Shown piece after piece: positions 34,761-44,139 of a stretch of DNA of 64,000 bases (its first letter is position 1; each line of letters opens with the position of its first letter). The notes under the pieces were generated by a model. That model ran no database searches. It was given only the letters and a program-made list of their open reading frames with translations, and was not told the origin of the DNA. This stretch comes from Chelativorans sp. YIM 93263 (GTDB lineage: Bacteria > Pseudomonadota > Alphaproteobacteria > Rhizobiales > Rhizobiaceae): positions 186,001 through 250,000 of the forward strand of contig NZ_JAKCWP010000005.1 in NCBI RefSeq assembly GCF_028767125.1. Reading direction: 5' to 3'. The translations under genes and the position numbers were made by a program.

Positions 34761-35459
34761 TTGGGCACACCGGAGTTCATAAATCCCGAACCATCCGCGG
34801 ACGGTTCCGCCGACACTTTCGTGCCGCGCTTCCGGCATCTGGCCGAACGATGCGGGGCGGATGAGTTCCACCTTTTTCGCGTTCGTGGCCGGAAGCGCCT
34901 GCTGGTTCCGGTCTTGCGTGGCGCCCGGGTAAACACTCCGTCCCCCCTGCCCGAAGGTTTGCCGGACGACTTTGTCGATAATGTCATATCCTCGATGTGT
35001 CCTTTGTGGTGGGACACAGCCCACGGTGATCTAAGCAAAAGCCTGGCCGCAAGCCGCTGGGTGAGACGCATTCACTTGCGCCAGACCGGCCCTGCCGGAC
35101 TGGCCTTACCGATCGCCGCCGGCGAGGCCGGACTGGGCGTTGCGATCTTCACAGGCACACGCATGCGGCTCGATGAAGATGCATTGTTGGGAATCCATGC
35201 CGGGTGCCATGCGCTTTTCAGCAAGTTGCCCGAAGTGACACCAGAACGCGAGGAATCCGCCCTGCCCGCCATGTCGCGGCGCGAATTGCAATGCCTGAAG
35301 CTCACGGCCAACGGGCTCACGAGCGACGATATCGCCGAGGAGCTTGGCCTATCGGTACACACAGCCAATCAGTACCTGGCCAACGCCGCACAGAAGCTGA
35401 ACGCGACCAATCGCATTCACGCGGTCGCCAAGGCGTTACGTGAAGGACTGATTGACTGA
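34761..35459 (+). CDS. visR: LuxR-type flagellar master regulator VisR
   Basis: 232 residues starting at TTG 34761, with GAGG six bases before it and 13 bases after visN. The LuxR domain is MSRRELQCLKLTANGLTSDDIAEELGLSVHTANQYLANAAQKLNA near 168-212. The N-terminal part has the autoinducer-domain-like pattern LAASRWVRRIHLRQTGPAGLALPI. Partner of VisN; together expected to activate rem and hence class II/III flagellar genes. Confidence 0.87.
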   Translation: MGTPEFINPEPSADGSADTFVPRFRHLAERCGADEFHLFRVRGRKRLLVPVLRGARVNTPSPLPEGLPDDFVDNVISSMCPLWWDTAHGDLSKSLAASRWVRRIHLRQTGPAGLALPIAAGEAGLGVAIFTGTRMRLDEDALLGIHAGCHALFSKLPEVTPEREESALPAMSRRELQCLKLTANGLTSDDIAEELGLSVHTANQYLANAAQKLNATNRIHAVAKALREGLID

Positions 35460-35550
35460 TATTACGGCTGCAAACTGGCATTCAGGATGGTCGGCGCCCT
35501 GTATGCACCGTCTGTCCTGCCAGATATTTCTCCGCACGGGGAACCAACGT

Positions 35551-35982
35551 TCAAGCAGCGCGGCGGCTTTTCCGGATACGAGCCTTTTCCAGCACCGATG
35601 TGAGGAAGGCGGAATTGGCTTGAGGATCGTCCGAAGGCACATCAAAAGTGATGTAGCTCACCTCAACGCCGGCATGATGCGCACTAAGCGATAGCGAGAA
35701 ATAGACCGTCGCTCCCTTCGGCCGCAACTCCAGGTCCAGCACGATACGTGGTTTTCCGGTCCATGTGACATACGCCTCGCATCCATAGCCGAGCCGTAGC
35801 GTACCCGGCAAATAATAGAGTTCGGCCGCCGATTCCACGATATCGGCAATACTTGCCATGCTGTCCAAACGGATGAAGGCCACATAATCGGCCAGATCGA
35901 TGAGCCTGAGCTCATCCGCGACCTCCTGAATGGCATTGGCCACGATGGCCTCCCGTGCGGCTGAATAAGGCTGCCGATCCAT
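35551..35982 (-). CDS. Conserved hypothetical protein of the rhizobial flagellar locus
   Basis: 143 residues from the ATG at 35982, one base after the flhB stop, with AGGTGAG as ribosome site. It starts MDRQPYSAAREAIVANAI, then contains DYVAFIRLDSMASIADIVESAAELYYLPGTLR and YITFDVPSDDPQANSAFL. It looks soluble, with no signal or membrane span. I recognise no known fold. Being last of motA-fliM-fliN-fliG-flhB-orf, it is probably a motility accessory protein. Confidence 0.7.
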   Translation of the reverse strand: MDRQPYSAAREAIVANAIQEVADELRLIDLADYVAFIRLDSMASIADIVESAAELYYLPGTLRLGYGCEAYVTWTGKPRIVLDLELRPKGATVYFSLSLSAHHAGVEVSYITFDVPSDDPQANSAFLTSVLEKARIRKSRRAA

Positions 35983-35983
35983 C

Positions 35984-37072
35984 TCACCTGACCCTGGCTG
36001 TCGTTTTTTCCTCCCCGGCCCCATAGACGCGCCGGACGAGCTCGGCGACAGCCTTATAGAATTGAGGCGGGATCATACTATCCAGCGAAACTTGATCGTA
36101 CATGGAGCGCGCGAGCGTCGGCTCTTCAAAGATGGGCACATTGTTCTCGCGCGCGATATCGCGGATGCGAAGTGCGACGAGGTCCTTGCCTTTTGCCACG
36201 ACAACCGGGGCGGCATCTTCATCGCGTCGGTAACGCATGGCGATGGCGAAGTGTGTTGGATTGGCAATCACCAGCGTTGCCTTCGGCACCGAGGAAATCA
36301 TGCGTTGTCGCGAGCGCTCACGTGCCATCGAGCGCAGCCGCGCTTTCACCATCGGATCGCCTTCGACCTGCTTCAGCTCGTCTTTGACCTCCTGGCGCGT
36401 CATGCGCAGGTCTTGCCACCAATTGAACCGCGACCAGAGAATATCGGCCACTGCGATGATCAGCATCACTGCTGTGACGACAACGACGATCTCAAGCGCG
36501 ATGTCTCGGATCGTTATTGTAAAGGCAAGCGGGTGCGTGAACATCCCGGCCAGCAGCCGTGCATCGGCCGTTCGCAGGGCGAGAGCTATGAAGCCGCCGA
36601 CGACCAGGAGTTTGCCGAGCGATTTCGCAAACTCCACCAGACCACGCGGCCCAAAAAGGCGCGACCAGCCCTGCACCGGCGATATGCGTGACGCTTTCGG
36701 TCGGATCCGCTCCGGCACAAAGCGCGGCATGTTCTGCAGGACCGACGCGCTGAGGCCGGCTGCCATCAAAAGCACCATCACAATGCCGACAACCTTCACG
36801 ATCTCCATGAAGACGATACGGTAGAGCGCGATCACATCGGCCTGTGTTGCAAGTGACCACCCATCGGCACGCTCAATGAAGATAGACAGGAAATCACCCA
36901 GTTGGCCCGCCCGGTCACGCGCAAAAAAGAGCACGAAGGTTAGAATCGCCAGAAAGGATGCCAGCACGGGCGCTTCTTTGGAGAAGGGCAGTTGCCCCTT
37001 CTCGACCGAGTCACGAACCTTTTTCTCAGTCGGTTCCTCGGTCTTGCTTTCCTTGTCCGGTTTATCCGCCAT
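35984..37072 (-). CDS. flhB: Flagellar export gate/switch protein FlhB
   Basis: 362 residues. Four transmembrane spans lie within residues 35-210. The cytoplasmic autocleavage site NPTH is at 271-274, which sets the switch from rod/hook to filament export. The N-terminus has the usual TEEPTEKKVRDSVEKGQLPFSKE. Part of the type III export gate with FliP, FliQ, FliR and FlhA; fliP and fliQ are also in this window. 12 bases separate it from fliG. Confidence 0.96.
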   Translation of the reverse strand: MADKPDKESKTEEPTEKKVRDSVEKGQLPFSKEAPVLASFLAILTFVLFFARDRAGQLGDFLSIFIERADGWSLATQADVIALYRIVFMEIVKVVGIVMVLLMAAGLSASVLQNMPRFVPERIRPKASRISPVQGWSRLFGPRGLVEFAKSLGKLLVVGGFIALALRTADARLLAGMFTHPLAFTITIRDIALEIVVVVTAVMLIIAVADILWSRFNWWQDLRMTRQEVKDELKQVEGDPMVKARLRSMARERSRQRMISSVPKATLVIANPTHFAIAMRYRRDEDAAPVVVAKGKDLVALRIRDIARENNVPIFEEPTLARSMYDQVSLDSMIPPQFYKAVAELVRRVYGAGEEKTTARVR

Positions 37073-37084
37073 GAAGACGAGGCA

Positions 37085-38089
37085 TTATTGAGCGGACATG
37101 GCAGAGGGCAGCTCCAGCACGCCTTTCTGCGCCAGTTCCACTGCCGACAGAGCGATGCGGCGCCGGGCGTTTACGATATCCTCGTTTTGGATATCGTCCG
37201 CAGGCACTTCGAGTTCCGACTCGATCATTCGGCGCGAGCGCACGCCCAACGAAGACAGAACCGCCTCGCTCAACTCCCTGGGTGCATTGCGCAGCGCCAG
37301 CGTAACGACATCGGTGGGCATCCCATCGAATAGCGCCACACGCGCCTTCTGCGTGAGGTGAACGACATCGTCAAACGCGAACACACGGGAGCGAATCGCG
37401 TCGACGTCCTCGGAGCCAGCTTCTTCAAGCTCCTGCATCAGCGCATCCATGTCGGGCTTTTCCAACTCGCTCAGGATCCGGGCCACACGCGCCTGGCCCG
37501 CAGATGCATCCTTTCCGCTGGCCTCAGCATGCAGAATATCGGCAATGCGCTTCTCGATCAGCGAACGTACCGCCGGCGTGATCTGCCCCATCGACGCCAT
37601 GCGCCGCATAATTTCGCCGCGTCTGGTCTTCTCCAGAAGGGAGATTGTCTTCGCTGCGACCGTGGGCGCCAGACTTGCGAGGATGACGGCAACGGTCTGG
37701 GAATGTTCCCGTTCGAGCAATTGCGCCAGCCGCTCGGGTCCGACCTTTTCCAGACTGCTCCAGACCTCTTCCATGCTGACCGGCTTCGGACTGCCCCGGC
37801 CCATGAGAATATTGATCTCTTCCGGAGACAGCGACTCGGAGAGAATCGTGTCCATGCTGTCCGCCGAGTCGAGCAGTCCTGCCCCTTCGGTGAACTCGTG
37901 TTCGAACTCTTCGACCACTTTTTCCAGTTCGGCTTGCGGGATTGTCCGCAAAAGCCGCGCTGCCTCTATGAGCGCTTTCAGTTCATCCTGCTTAAAGAAC
38001 TTGAGGAGCCGTCCCGCCGCGGGTTTGCCCATGGCGACCAGAATGGCCGCCGCCTTCTGTGCCGGCGTCAATGTCACCGACGAACTCAT
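37085..38089 (-). CDS. fliG: Flagellar motor switch protein FliG
   Basis: 334 residues. The N-terminal FliF-binding domain begins LTPAQKAAAILVAMGKPAAGRLLKFF. The middle domain has the EHSQTVAVILASLAP motif near 127-141. The C-terminal torque domain has FDDVVHLTQKARVALFDGMPTDVV and RSRRMIESELE. It forms the cytoplasmic rotor face that interacts with MotA. Encoded after fliN and before flhB. Confidence 0.96.
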   Translation of the reverse strand: MSSSVTLTPAQKAAAILVAMGKPAAGRLLKFFKQDELKALIEAARLLRTIPQAELEKVVEEFEHEFTEGAGLLDSADSMDTILSESLSPEEINILMGRGSPKPVSMEEVWSSLEKVGPERLAQLLEREHSQTVAVILASLAPTVAAKTISLLEKTRRGEIMRRMASMGQITPAVRSLIEKRIADILHAEASGKDASAGQARVARILSELEKPDMDALMQELEEAGSEDVDAIRSRVFAFDDVVHLTQKARVALFDGMPTDVVTLALRNAPRELSEAVLSSLGVRSRRMIESELEVPADDIQNEDIVNARRRIALSAVELAQKGVLELPSAMSAQ

Positions 38090-38138
38090 TGGCCGTCTCC
38101 ACCCGTCCCGCGCAACAGCGTGTTATCAGGCGCCGTGT

Positions 38139-38510
38139 TCATTGGGCTGCCGCTTTGCTGATCTCGGTCAGGCGCACGCCGAAGCGGTTGGGATCATCCT
38201 GCAGGAGCGTGATCTCGCCACGCGCAATCCGCCGGCCATTGACCACGATATCGACAGGCTCCCCCACGCGGCGGTCCAGAGAAACGGTCGATCCCTTACG
38301 CAATGCCATTAGCTCGGAAACGGGCATCTCCGCGCTTCCCAGCACGATCTGCACTTCGACCGGGATCCCCATGACCAACTCGGAATTCTCTCCGGCGGTC
38401 ACCGGGCCGGTTTCAGGCTCTTCATGGAGGACTTCGCGCAGTTCCTCAATCGCCTCATCGAGATGCCCATCGTCCTGTTCGATCTCTTTGGCCGGATCGG
38501 ACTTGCCCAT
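38139..38510 (-). CDS. fliN: Flagellar motor switch protein FliN
   Basis: 123 residues with an acidic N-terminus and a C-terminal SpoA domain: [44 protein letters not shown]. It builds the C-ring with FliM and FliG. It lies 33 bases after fliM on the minus strand. Confidence 0.95.
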   Translation of the reverse strand: MGKSDPAKEIEQDDGHLDEAIEELREVLHEEPETGPVTAGENSELVMGIPVEVQIVLGSAEMPVSELMALRKGSTVSLDRRVGEPVDIVVNGRRIARGEITLLQDDPNRFGVRLTEISKAAAQ

Positions 38511-38543
38511 CGAACTCTCCCTTTTTGCACACCGGTGGGGTGT

Positions 38544-39479
38544 TCACTCACCCAGCAGACCGTCTATGACTTCTTGCCGAGCATCGGACGGAGCCTTGAT
38601 GCGAACCGTATAGTTCTCGCCCAACCTTCCGAACTCGCCGGTGAAAATGGTGTTGTTGCGCACTGTGATGCGGGCGTTGGAGCGCGCGTTCTCGTTGAGC
38701 TCCAGCACCTGCCCTTCTTTCAAGTCGGCCAATGCGGCCAGCGGCATTTTGCGCAAAGGCATAGTCGCCGTCAGGGTCACCGTTGAACGGAGAACCTCAT
38801 TGTTGAAGCGATGTTGCCACTCCGCTGCGCCGGGTCCATCGTCGGCCGGATCCGTCGACGCGCGGGTTTCAAGCAGAACGCGCTGCGGCATCCAGGCTGT
38901 CAGGTAACCGGTGTTCTCGCCCATTGTAAGCGAGAACATTATGCGCACGCCGGGCCCATCTCGCACGACCATGCGCTTGAATTCCCTCGGACCTGACAGC
39001 ACGCCTGTGACAGGCAACCGAAGGCCCAGCGCGCGCGCGCCGGAGCCGTTCAGCGCCTTGGCGAAATGTTCGAAGACCACTGCCGCTACGTCCCGCTCGA
39101 TATACGAAGGCTGGCGGTCGAGCGGCGGTGTCGGAATGTCGGGATCGCCACCGAAAAGCGCATGGACCAGAAGAGAAATAGCGGATGGATCGAGCCGCAT
39201 CGAAAGCGCATCGCGTGAGATCCCGGCCGGTACCACGACAAGGACTTCGTACGAATCGCTTTCAGGTCTGACCTCGGCCAGACGCGCAATATCCACGTCG
39301 GCAACGTCGATCAGCAAAGGCGCGGAGCTGGCCTCGCTGAAGGCATCGGACAGGAGCGGCAAGGCTCTGAACGCGACCGAGCGCGCGGCCTCAACCACCT
39401 TGCGCGGGTCACCGGTCGCACCGGTGAGGCGCTCGATGACGAGCCCGCGCTGTTCCTGATCTTCAGCCTCAATGGTCAT
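38544..39479 (-). CDS. fliM: Flagellar motor switch protein FliM
   Basis: 311 residues with the CheC-like middle domain and a C-terminal SpoA domain (NNEVLRSTVTLTATMPLRKMPLAALADLKEGQVLEL near 228-263). The classical N-terminal CheY-binding motif LSQxEIDALL is not evident; the protein starts MTIEAEDQEQRGLVIERLTG, as in divergent rhizobial FliM. Switch complex component; 9 bases after motA. Confidence 0.9.
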   Translation of the reverse strand: MTIEAEDQEQRGLVIERLTGATGDPRKVVEAARSVAFRALPLLSDAFSEASSAPLLIDVADVDIARLAEVRPESDSYEVLVVVPAGISRDALSMRLDPSAISLLVHALFGGDPDIPTPPLDRQPSYIERDVAAVVFEHFAKALNGSGARALGLRLPVTGVLSGPREFKRMVVRDGPGVRIMFSLTMGENTGYLTAWMPQRVLLETRASTDPADDGPGAAEWQHRFNNEVLRSTVTLTATMPLRKMPLAALADLKEGQVLELNENARSNARITVRNNTIFTGEFGRLGENYTVRIKAPSDARQEVIDGLLGE

Positions 39480-39488
39480 CGGCTTGCC

Positions 39489-40376
39489 TCATGCCGCCTG
39501 TTTTCCGGCGTTCGCGCCGGCGGGATTGAGGCTTAACGTGCTCTCTTCAACAGCATCGATGGAGGGCCGGTCATAGGCGGAGATTGTTTTGCGCCCGAAT
39601 TCGAGCGCCACCTGCGGCATCGAACCGTTCATGTAGGCGAGCAAGGTCTGCTTCACGATGACGTAAAGACGATTCTTCTTGTCTCGCACTATCTTGATCT
39701 TGGCAGCGATCGGCCCCACCACGGCGTAGGACAGGAAAATTCCGAGAAACGTTCCGACCAGCGCGGCTCCCACGAGAGCCCCCAGGATTTCGGGGGATTG
39801 ATCGAGTGCGCCCATGGCCTTGATGACGCCGAGCACCGCCGCCACGATACCCAGTGCGGGCAGACCGTCCGCCACGGTTTGCAGCGCATGGTATGGCTTA
39901 AGCTTATCGCGCCGGATCGTCTGGATCTCTTCGTCCATCAGCGCTTCGATTTCGAAGGGACGCGCATTACCGATGATGATGATGCGGCAATAGTCACAAA
40001 TGAAATACGTCAGATCCCGGTTTTTCAGGACCGACGGGAACGACTGGAAAATGGCGGACTCTTCGGGATTGTCGATATGCACTTCCACCTCGCTGCGGGA
40101 TTTCGTCCGCAGTTCCCGCATGAGACTGTGCAGCACACCAAGCGTTTCCAGGTAATCCGCATTCTTCGGGACCTGATGCCGAAATGCTTCCAGGCAGGCT
40201 TTGCCGGTATCCCTCACTGTCGCCATTGGATTGGCGACGAGAAAGGTGCCGAGAGCCGCGCCACAGATGATGACGACTTCCCAAGGCTGAACGAGCACGT
40301 TCACATGACCGCCCATGGCCATGTAGCCGCCAATCACGCAGCCGAAGGTGACAATAAGTCCTATGAGAATGCCCAC
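39489..40376 (-). CDS. motA: Flagellar motor stator protein MotA
   Basis: 295 residues starting at GTG 40376. Four membrane spans: near 2-22 and 30-50 at the N-terminus ([35 protein letters not shown]), and near 170-190 and 200-222 ([36 protein letters not shown]). The cytoplasmic loop has the charged residues ([10 protein letters not shown]). With MotB it forms the proton-driven stator. First gene of the minus-strand arm. Confidence 0.96.
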   Translation of the reverse strand: MGILIGLIVTFGCVIGGYMAMGGHVNVLVQPWEVVIICGAALGTFLVANPMATVRDTGKACLEAFRHQVPKNADYLETLGVLHSLMRELRTKSRSEVEVHIDNPEESAIFQSFPSVLKNRDLTYFICDYCRIIIIGNARPFEIEALMDEEIQTIRRDKLKPYHALQTVADGLPALGIVAAVLGVIKAMGALDQSPEILGALVGAALVGTFLGIFLSYAVVGPIAAKIKIVRDKKNRLYVIVKQTLLAYMNGSMPQVALEFGRKTISAYDRPSIDAVEESTLSLNPAGANAGKQAA

Positions 40377-40422
40377 GAATCTACCTTCTTCTCGAACTTC
40401 GCCCCTTGAGTAGCGTCCCTGC

Positions 40423-40473
40423 CTTGCGCGAGGCTTGAAGCGGCTGCTTCAAGTCAGGAAAGCCTCGCGCAAG
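40423..40473. repeat. Nested inverted repeat in the divergent motA / flgF-arm control region
   Basis: Outer arms CTTGCGCGAGGCTT (40423-40436) and AAGCCTCGCGCAAG (40460-40473) are perfect 14-base complements. Inside, CTTGAAG (40434-40440) and CTTCAAG (40447-40453) form a second stem around a 6-base loop. It lies in the 142 bases that separate the two divergent flagellar arms, so it is well placed as an operator or cruciform. Confidence 0.85.
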
Positions 40474-40518
40474 CCAACGGCGATAGCGTGCACCCGTCAA
40501 AACTGGCGGGGGCCCGGT

Positions 40519-41295
40519 GTGATCAATACGTACACAAGCTTTCAGATGATAACGGGCGACCTCAAGCGCTCGATCGACCGCATCGAAGCGCAGCCGATGG
40601 TCAGTCGGGAAACCGAGTACTACCTCGAAAACATCGGCAATGTGAAAAGCATCGAGGAGTTCGTCAACGACGATCGCCTGTTCCGCTACGCGATGAAGGC
40701 GCATGGGCTGGAGGACATGGCCTACGCCAAGGCCTTCATGGTCAAGGCACTGGAAGGGGGTGTCGAAGACAGGGACAGCTTCGTCAACAAGCTGACGGAC
40801 AAGCGGTATCAGGATTTTGTCGAAACGTTCAACTTCGCTACATACGGCGCGGAAGTTACCGGCTTCTACAGCGCGACGACCGAGGTGACCCACAAGTATC
40901 TCCGGCAGACACTTGAGGAGGACGCCGGTCAGCAGAATGAAGGCGTGCGCCTGGCGCTCTATTTCCAGCGCAAGGCAGAGGACATCGAATCCTTTTATGA
41001 AGTCCTTGCCGACCCGGCGCTGTCCCAGGTCGTGCGGACGGCCCTTGGCTACCCCGAGACCCTCGCCCAATCCGACATCGACAAGCAGGTGGAGCTTTTC
41101 AAATCACAGATCGACTTGGAGGACTTCAAAGACCCCGAAAAGGTCGACGAATTCCTCAAGCGTTTCACCGCCATGTGGGAAATGAACAATCCTTCGAATA
41201 ACCAGCAGAACTCCATCGCCGCCTTGTTCACCAAGCCGGCCGAGTTCGGCATTTCGACCGACGTGCTCGTCACCATCGCACAAATGAAGAAATAG
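40519..41295 (+). CDS. DUF1217-family flagellar protein
   Basis: 258 residues from GTG 40519 (G-rich ribosome site upstream). It is mostly helical and soluble: INTYTSFQMITGDLKRSIDRI near the start, then repeated blocks such as DRLFRYAMKAHGLEDMAYAKAFMVKALEGGV and FVNKLTDKRYQDFVETFNFA. The family (DUF1217) occurs in alphaproteobacterial flagellar loci and has no settled function. First of the plus-strand arm, 4 bases before flgF. Confidence 0.85.
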   Translation: MINTYTSFQMITGDLKRSIDRIEAQPMVSRETEYYLENIGNVKSIEEFVNDDRLFRYAMKAHGLEDMAYAKAFMVKALEGGVEDRDSFVNKLTDKRYQDFVETFNFATYGAEVTGFYSATTEVTHKYLRQTLEEDAGQQNEGVRLALYFQRKAEDIESFYEVLADPALSQVVRTALGYPETLAQSDIDKQVELFKSQIDLEDFKDPEKVDEFLKRFTAMWEMNNPSNNQQNSIAALFTKPAEFGISTDVLVTIAQMKK

Positions 41296-41299
41296 GCCG

Positions 41300-42019
41300 A
41301 TGCAGACCGGACTTTACGTAGCTCTCTCCTCCCAGATGGCCCTGGAGCGGCGCTTGACCACAATCGCGGACAATGTCGCCAATGCCGGAACGGTGGGCTT
41401 TCGCGCCGCCGGCGTCACCTTCGACGATGTGATGACCGGGATCGGTGAAGACTCCATAAGCTTTGTCTCGGCTGGCGACACCAGGTTCAATACGCAATCC
41501 GGAGCGCTGGAAGAGACCGGCAGTCCGCTGGATTTTGCCGTTCAGGGCGATGCCTGGTTCGCGGTGGAAACCCCGGCGGGGCCGATGATGACACGCGACG
41601 GCCGCTTTACGATGCTCAACAATGGTGAGCTCGTTACCCTGGAAGGCCATCCCGTGCTCGATCCCGGAGGCGCGCCGCTAATTCTCAATCCGCAGGGCGG
41701 ACCCATCGAAGCAGGGGCTGACGGAATCCTGCGGCAGGATGGACAGCTTATCGGTGCTATCGGCCTGTTCGCCTTCGAGCCCGGACCTGATGCGCAAAGG
41801 TACGGCAACTCCGGGTTCCTGCCGAACATCCAACCGGAACCCCTTGTCGACCGGCCTGATATCGGTGTCGCCCAAGGGTTTCTCGAAAACTCCAACGTCA
41901 ACGCCATGCATGAAATGATGCGGCTCATCGAAGTGCAGCGGGCATTCGAGAAAGTTTCGTCGTTGATGAGCGATAGCGACAAGACGCTGCGCGAAGCCAT
42001 CCGGAGTATGGGCTCCTGA
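41300..42019 (+). CDS. flgF: Flagellar proximal rod protein FlgF
   Basis: 239 residues. The N-terminal rod motif is ALERRLTTIADNVANAGTVGFRA near 14-36, and the C-terminal helix SNVNAMHEMMRLIEVQRAFEKVSSLMSDSDKTLREAI. The middle has the FlgG/FlgE-like LDFAVQGDAWFAVETPAG. Exported rod subunit. It overlaps fliI by one base. Confidence 0.94.
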   Translation: MQTGLYVALSSQMALERRLTTIADNVANAGTVGFRAAGVTFDDVMTGIGEDSISFVSAGDTRFNTQSGALEETGSPLDFAVQGDAWFAVETPAGPMMTRDGRFTMLNNGELVTLEGHPVLDPGGAPLILNPQGGPIEAGADGILRQDGQLIGAIGLFAFEPGPDAQRYGNSGFLPNIQPEPLVDRPDIGVAQGFLENSNVNAMHEMMRLIEVQRAFEKVSSLMSDSDKTLREAIRSMGS

Positions 42020-43428
42020 TGGAGCAGGCGGCAGAAGACAAGCCAGCGCAGAATGAGGGTTCGGCCTGCTCGGACGAAAGGCCGAATGTTCTGACAGCGC
42101 TTGAAAGTGTGTATCTGCGCTTTCGCGATCCGCGTCGTATCATCAGGCATGGTGGCCGGATATCCGAAGTCATGCCCATCCATTTCCGCGTGCGTGGCAT
42201 GTCAGGCGACGCGAGAATGGGCGACATCGTCTCTTACAAGGTGCATGGCAAAAGATACCTTGGAGAGGTGATACGAATCTCGTCTGAAGATATTCTGGTC
42301 GCGCCCTTCGAGCGCAACGCCGAAGCCGGGCTCGGCCAGCCGGTCTTCACGACGGGACCGCTCGGGATCCTCCCGCACCCAAGCTGGCGTGGGCGGGTGA
42401 TCGACGCACTTGCCCGTCCGGTCGACGACGGCCCCCCACTTATCCGCCCTGCCTTGCCATCATCCGGCGCACCGCGCACGCCGTCCGCGCTGCGCCGCCA
42501 ACGCGTGGCATCGCCATTCAGCACCGGCGTCCGTGCGATCGATCTGTTCACGCCGCTCTGTTTCGGACAGCGTATAGGCATCTTTGCCGGATCCGGTGTC
42601 GGGAAATCCACGCTGCTGGCAATGCTTGCCCGGGCCCAAGCTTTCGACACGGTCGTGCTTACCATGGTCGGTGAGCGCGGCCGCGAGGTACGCGAATTTC
42701 TGGAGGACACCCTCGGTAGCGAAGGCGTGAAAAAAACGGTGGCCGTTGTCGCCACCAGCGATGAAAGCGCCATGATGCGCAGGCGAGCCGCCGACACCGC
42801 CACGCGCGTGGCCGAAAGCTTTCGCGACCGCGGCGATAAAGTGTTGCTGGTCGTCGACTCCATTACGCGATACGCCCATGCGTCCCGCGAGGTCGCCATT
42901 GGCGCGGGTGAACCTCCCGTCGCCCGCGGCTACCCCGCATCGGTCTTCACGGATCTGCCGAACCTTCTCGAACGTGCTGGACCGGGTGAGGACGGCTTCG
43001 GTTCGATCACCGCTATTGTTTCGGTCCTGGTGGATGGCGACGATCACAACGATCCCGTTGCCGACTGTGTGCGCGGCATTCTCGACGGTCACGTCGTGCT
43101 GGACCGCGCGATCGCCGAACAGGGCCGCTTCCCGCCGGTCAATCCCCTGTCCTCTATTTCACGCTTGGCCGACCGGGCATGGAGCGGCGACAAGCGCCGC
43201 CTGGCACAACAGCTTCGCTCCATGATCGCGCGCTATGAGGAGACGCGCGATATCCGTCTTTTAGGCGGTTATCAGGCCGGGCTCGATCCGGACCTCGACG
43301 TCGCGGTCAAGCAGGTGCCGATCATCTACGAAATGCTTCGGCAGTCACCGCAGGATCCACCTTCGACGGACGTTTTCGCCGAATTGGCGGCACAATTGAA
43401 GGCCAGGGAGTCCAAACATGGCGGATGA
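42019..43428 (+). CDS. fliI: Flagellar export ATPase FliI
   Basis: 469 residues, homologous to F1 beta. Walker A GIFAGSGVGKSTLLAM near 189-204, the catalytic Glu in VGERGREVREFLED, Walker B VLLVVDSITRYAHASREVA, and GYPASVFTDLPNLLERAG. The N-terminal extension (about 40 residues, acidic) is longer than in enterics. It drives or gates type III export with a FliH-type stator. It overlaps the next gene by 11 bases. Confidence 0.96.
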   Translation: MEQAAEDKPAQNEGSACSDERPNVLTALESVYLRFRDPRRIIRHGGRISEVMPIHFRVRGMSGDARMGDIVSYKVHGKRYLGEVIRISSEDILVAPFERNAEAGLGQPVFTTGPLGILPHPSWRGRVIDALARPVDDGPPLIRPALPSSGAPRTPSALRRQRVASPFSTGVRAIDLFTPLCFGQRIGIFAGSGVGKSTLLAMLARAQAFDTVVLTMVGERGREVREFLEDTLGSEGVKKTVAVVATSDESAMMRRRAADTATRVAESFRDRGDKVLLVVDSITRYAHASREVAIGAGEPPVARGYPASVFTDLPNLLERAGPGEDGFGSITAIVSVLVDGDDHNDPVADCVRGILDGHVVLDRAIAEQGRFPPVNPLSSISRLADRAWSGDKRRLAQQLRSMIARYEETRDIRLLGGYQAGLDPDLDVAVKQVPIIYEMLRQSPQDPPSTDVFAELAAQLKARESKHGG

Positions 43429-44023
43429 GCTTGCGGATCTGGTCATGCCGGACAAGACGCCGGTGAAGGATCTGCCCGTCGAGGATAAACCGCAACAGGC
43501 TCGAAAGCGCCACGTGGTGAAACCGACACCACGCAATGCGGCCGCGCGCCTCCGCTCTCCGCGCGCCGGTGACCTGCTCTTCGCCGCCTGCGGACTTGGG
43601 CTCGCCGGACTATGTGCCGTGTTTCCCTGGTACATATTTTTCAATCAGGAGCAGTTCGGTATCCGACCATTGACCTTTTCGGGCGGCCAGAACGAAACGC
43701 CCGGGCGTGATCCCGAGAACCTGCTTGAGCACACCAGCATGCTGAAAAGCATGCCGCAGCTCGACCCCATCCCCACGGGCACCGTTTCCGATAGACCCGA
43801 CACCGAAGACGTGCCGGACCAGCCATTTCCCGGGAATCGCGCAGAATTCCGCCTGATCCACGTGGCGAATGGACGGGCTCTGATCGAGGACGATGTCGGT
43901 TTCTGGATCGTTCAGCACGGATCTCGCCTGCCCGATGGCAGCAGGGTCTCGGAACTCCAGCGTCAGGGCGATAGCTGGGTGCTCATCACTTCCGATGAGA
44001 AGGAAATCGCCCTGTCGCGATAG
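43418..44023 (+). CDS. Conserved membrane-anchored protein of the rhizobial flagellar locus
   Basis: 201 residues. A hydrophilic Lys/Arg/Pro-rich N-terminus is followed by one membrane span near 52-75 (DLLFAACGLGLAGLCAVFPWYIFF). The periplasmic part ends in a small beta-rich domain (EFRLIHVANGRALIEDDVGFWIVQHGSRLPDGSRVSELQRQGDSWVLITSDEKE). I do not know a function; the place between fliI and flgB is shared with other rhizobia. An accessory of the export apparatus or basal body is plausible. Confidence 0.78.
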   Translation: MADELADLVMPDKTPVKDLPVEDKPQQARKRHVVKPTPRNAAARLRSPRAGDLLFAACGLGLAGLCAVFPWYIFFNQEQFGIRPLTFSGGQNETPGRDPENLLEHTSMLKSMPQLDPIPTGTVSDRPDTEDVPDQPFPGNRAEFRLIHVANGRALIEDDVGFWIVQHGSRLPDGSRVSELQRQGDSWVLITSDEKEIALSR

Positions 44024-44139
44024 GAGGGGATTGTGTCAGGAGATGCAGCGGCCGCGGCAAACGATGAAAAACGCGCCGGACGCAAGGCCCACGCAAGACT
44101 GTTTCCCTAACGTGCAGATCGAGTTTAGCGGGAGTCGAA

